Origin: a virus
Length of the DNA stretch: 35,313 nt
Virus record (IMG/VR): IMGVR_UViG_3300047470_000206
Location: 1 to 35,313 of that record
Reading direction: 5' to 3' (one strand)
Of this stretch, positions 34,317-35,313 are shown one piece after another. The position numbers and the translations under genes are program-made. Every line of letters starts with the position of its first letter. Within the stretch, counting starts at the first letter, position 1. Below the pieces are notes generated by a model. That model was not told the origin of the DNA. It searched no databases and worked only from the letters and a program-made list of their open reading frames with translations.

Positions 34317-34343
34317 AGCCCCCGCCGGAGGGTGGCGGGGGCT
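34317..34343 (-). terminator. Terminator after 34360-35058
   Basis: AGCCCCCGCC (34317-34326) pairs perfectly with GGCGGGGGCT (34334-34343). It insulates the AT-rich palindrome and the nuclease promoter from the upstream gene. Confidence 0.8.
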
Positions 34344-34359
34344 GACGTGGGGAGGCGGA

Positions 34360-35058
34360 TCAGGCCTTTGACGTGCGCTTTCGTGTGTGCCGACGGAGAT
34401 CCCGGATCATCTCCTGCATCTCCGCAAGAGCCTCGTCCAGTTTGGCACGCTGCCCGTCGGTCATGGATCCGGTGATGACGTCGGGGTCCAGTTGGCCGAC
34501 GAGGTTCCGAGCGACGTTGCCCAACTTCAGTTGGTCTGCTGTCGCCTTGACGGGAGTTTCACCGTCGACCTTCTCCACACTTTGGGCTGCATCGTCGGAC
34601 GCCCTGCTCGCTACGACGATTGCAGCCTTGACCGCGCGGTCGTCTTGTTGCCGCTCCAGTGGGGACGTCGGCTTCAGGCCGTGGCTCTCCAACTCCCGTG
34701 GAGTCATGTGGCGTCGGAGGAGGTTGCCAACGTGCCATCTGACGGTACCGGGAAGCGGGCTGTCTTGTGAGATACCCGCGTCCCGGTACATGCTGCTGAT
34801 GGCCTGCCGGTAGGGACCACTCCGCCCCAGCATGTCTTGATGCTTGACGCGAAGTGCGACGCTGACCACAGCCAGGTTGTTAGCAAGGACAGTGCTCTTG
34901 TGCGCGATGGTGGCGTATTCCTTGGCGTACGCCACGCCCCGCGCCAAGAGCGCTGCTTCACTCTCTCTGGCGACCTCTTCAAGCTGCAGTGAGGGCACTG
35001 TGCTGATGTCGACGTGGAAGTCTGGCGTTTCAGCCCTTGAGACCTCTTTGCCTGGCAT
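34360..35058 (-). CDS. Helical, possibly DNA-binding protein, 232 aa
   Basis: Not recognised. The start chosen is the ATG at 35056-35058, which has AGAGGGG 6 bases before; an ATG 24 bases upstream lacks a ribosome site. The protein is almost all helix: ARESEAALLARGVAYAKEYA, a middle TVRWHVGNLLRRHMTPRELE that could hold a DNA-binding helix, and a basic C-terminus RHTRKRTSKA. It is a single-gene unit next to one AT-rich palindrome and divergent from nothing; it could be a regulator or a ParB-like factor. Both suggestions are guesses. Confidence 0.68.
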   Translation of the reverse strand: MPGKEVSRAETPDFHVDISTVPSLQLEEVARESEAALLARGVAYAKEYATIAHKSTVLANNLAVVSVALRVKHQDMLGRSGPYRQAISSMYRDAGISQDSPLPGTVRWHVGNLLRRHMTPRELESHGLKPTSPLERQQDDRAVKAAIVVASRASDDAAQSVEKVDGETPVKATADQLKLGNVARNLVGQLDPDVITGSMTDGQRAKLDEALAEMQEMIRDLRRHTRKRTSKA

Positions 35059-35149
35059 CTGATACCCCTCTGTGTCTGTCATGGCCGGTCGCCGGCCTAC
35101 CGATAGTACCTCCTGTGCTTCCTAGAGTGGTCCAGTCCTTCGCAACGAG
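35059..35149 (-). promoter_or_regulatory. Leader and likely promoter of 34360-35058
   Basis: No gene. On the minus strand a TACTAT sequence (about 35102-35107) lies 45 bp upstream of the start and resembles the -10 of the early promoters; no TTGTGC is seen. A CCGGCGACCGGCC-type GC stretch follows it. Confidence 0.35.
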
Positions 35150-35313
35150 TCAGGCAAATCTCTGTCCGCACACGCCGCAGGTGATTGGGCCGGCGGACAT
35201 GGCAGTCTGGGAGATCCGAATCAGGCGCGGTGGGTCGCACTGACAGCGCGCGGTTAGTCGCTCAGTGCGCCTCGTCGACTGGGATTGAGGGATGACTAGG
35301 TGCGGCAGAGCCT
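35150..35313 (-). CDS. Zinc-binding protein, C-terminal part (cut by window edge)
   Basis: An open frame enters from the right edge and ends at TGA 35150-35152. The last part, RCQCDPPRLIRISQTAM then GPITCGVCGQRFA, has CxC followed by CxxCGxxF, a pattern I recall from small actinophage/Streptomyces zinc proteins. About 54 residues are visible; the start lies outside. Function unknown. Confidence 0.65.
   Translation of the reverse strand, partial: ALPHLVIPQSQSTRRTERLTARCQCDPPRLIRISQTAMSAGPITCGVCGQRFA

Noticed and set aside
1-35313. CRISPR arrays or insertion sequences
   Set aside because: No regularly spaced direct repeats of 25-40 bp and no transposase or flanking inverted repeats were found. 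The repeated palindromes are irregularly spaced and sit between genes.

Overview
The window looks like the early/regulatory arm of a temperate double-stranded DNA phage (or its prophage) of a Streptomyces-type actinomycete. The evidence is the high GC content, GGAGG-type ribosome sites, frequent GTG starts, a large serine integrase, a phiC31 gp3-like recombination directionality factor, a family A DNA polymerase, a primase-helicase, tRNA genes and dozens of tightly packed small genes. No capsid, tail or lysis genes are visible. Nearly everything reads leftward (minus strand), commonly with 1-4 base start/stop overlaps (ATGA, GTGA, TGATG). Only three loci read rightward: a small ORF at 789, the XRE-DUF397 pair at 5314-6377, and a membrane peptide with a structured leader at 21.5-21.9 kb.

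Layout. 1-1060: a small operon with an HNH endonuclease, probably leading into terminase genes beyond the left edge. 1105-1800: three good tRNAs (Pro, Arg, Thr) and two tRNA-like RNAs that do not fold canonically. 1989-2204: a promoter-like element, a 66-bp AT-rich palindrome and a DnaA-box palindrome. 2316-3806: serine integrase, then a possible attP and four consecutive hairpins. 4211-6377: a host-like regulatory cassette (XRE/DUF5753, DUF397 and companion genes). 6446-15900: small-gene operons, including a sigma factor, separated by terminators and by repeated operator/promoter modules. Two hammerhead ribozymes lie here. 16119-21452: replication and recombination block (HNH, DNA polymerase, primase-helicase, Holliday-junction resolvase-like nuclease). 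21.9-26.7 kb: small hypotheticals and a frameshifted C5-cytosine methyltransferase. 26810-27550: directionality factor. 27.7-34.1 kb: small genes, a papain-like amidase, an RNA ligase and a RecB/Cas4-type nuclease. 34232-34298: a second AT-rich palindrome, inverted relative to the first. 34360-35313: a helical, possibly DNA-binding protein and a truncated zinc-binding protein.

How it may work together (inference). The recurring 16-bp palindrome with the TTGTGCTGGTCG promoter probably forms a repressor-controlled early regulon. A second promoter class (CTCACA-N17-CATAAC) precedes the sigma factor, the directionality factor and the RecB-like nuclease, so these may be induced together. The clearest unexpected elements are two pseudoknotted type II hammerhead ribozymes placed exactly at stop codons between genes, the pair of inverted AT-rich palindromes flanking the early region, and several structured RNAs. 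All family assignments come from motif reading; no database search was run.
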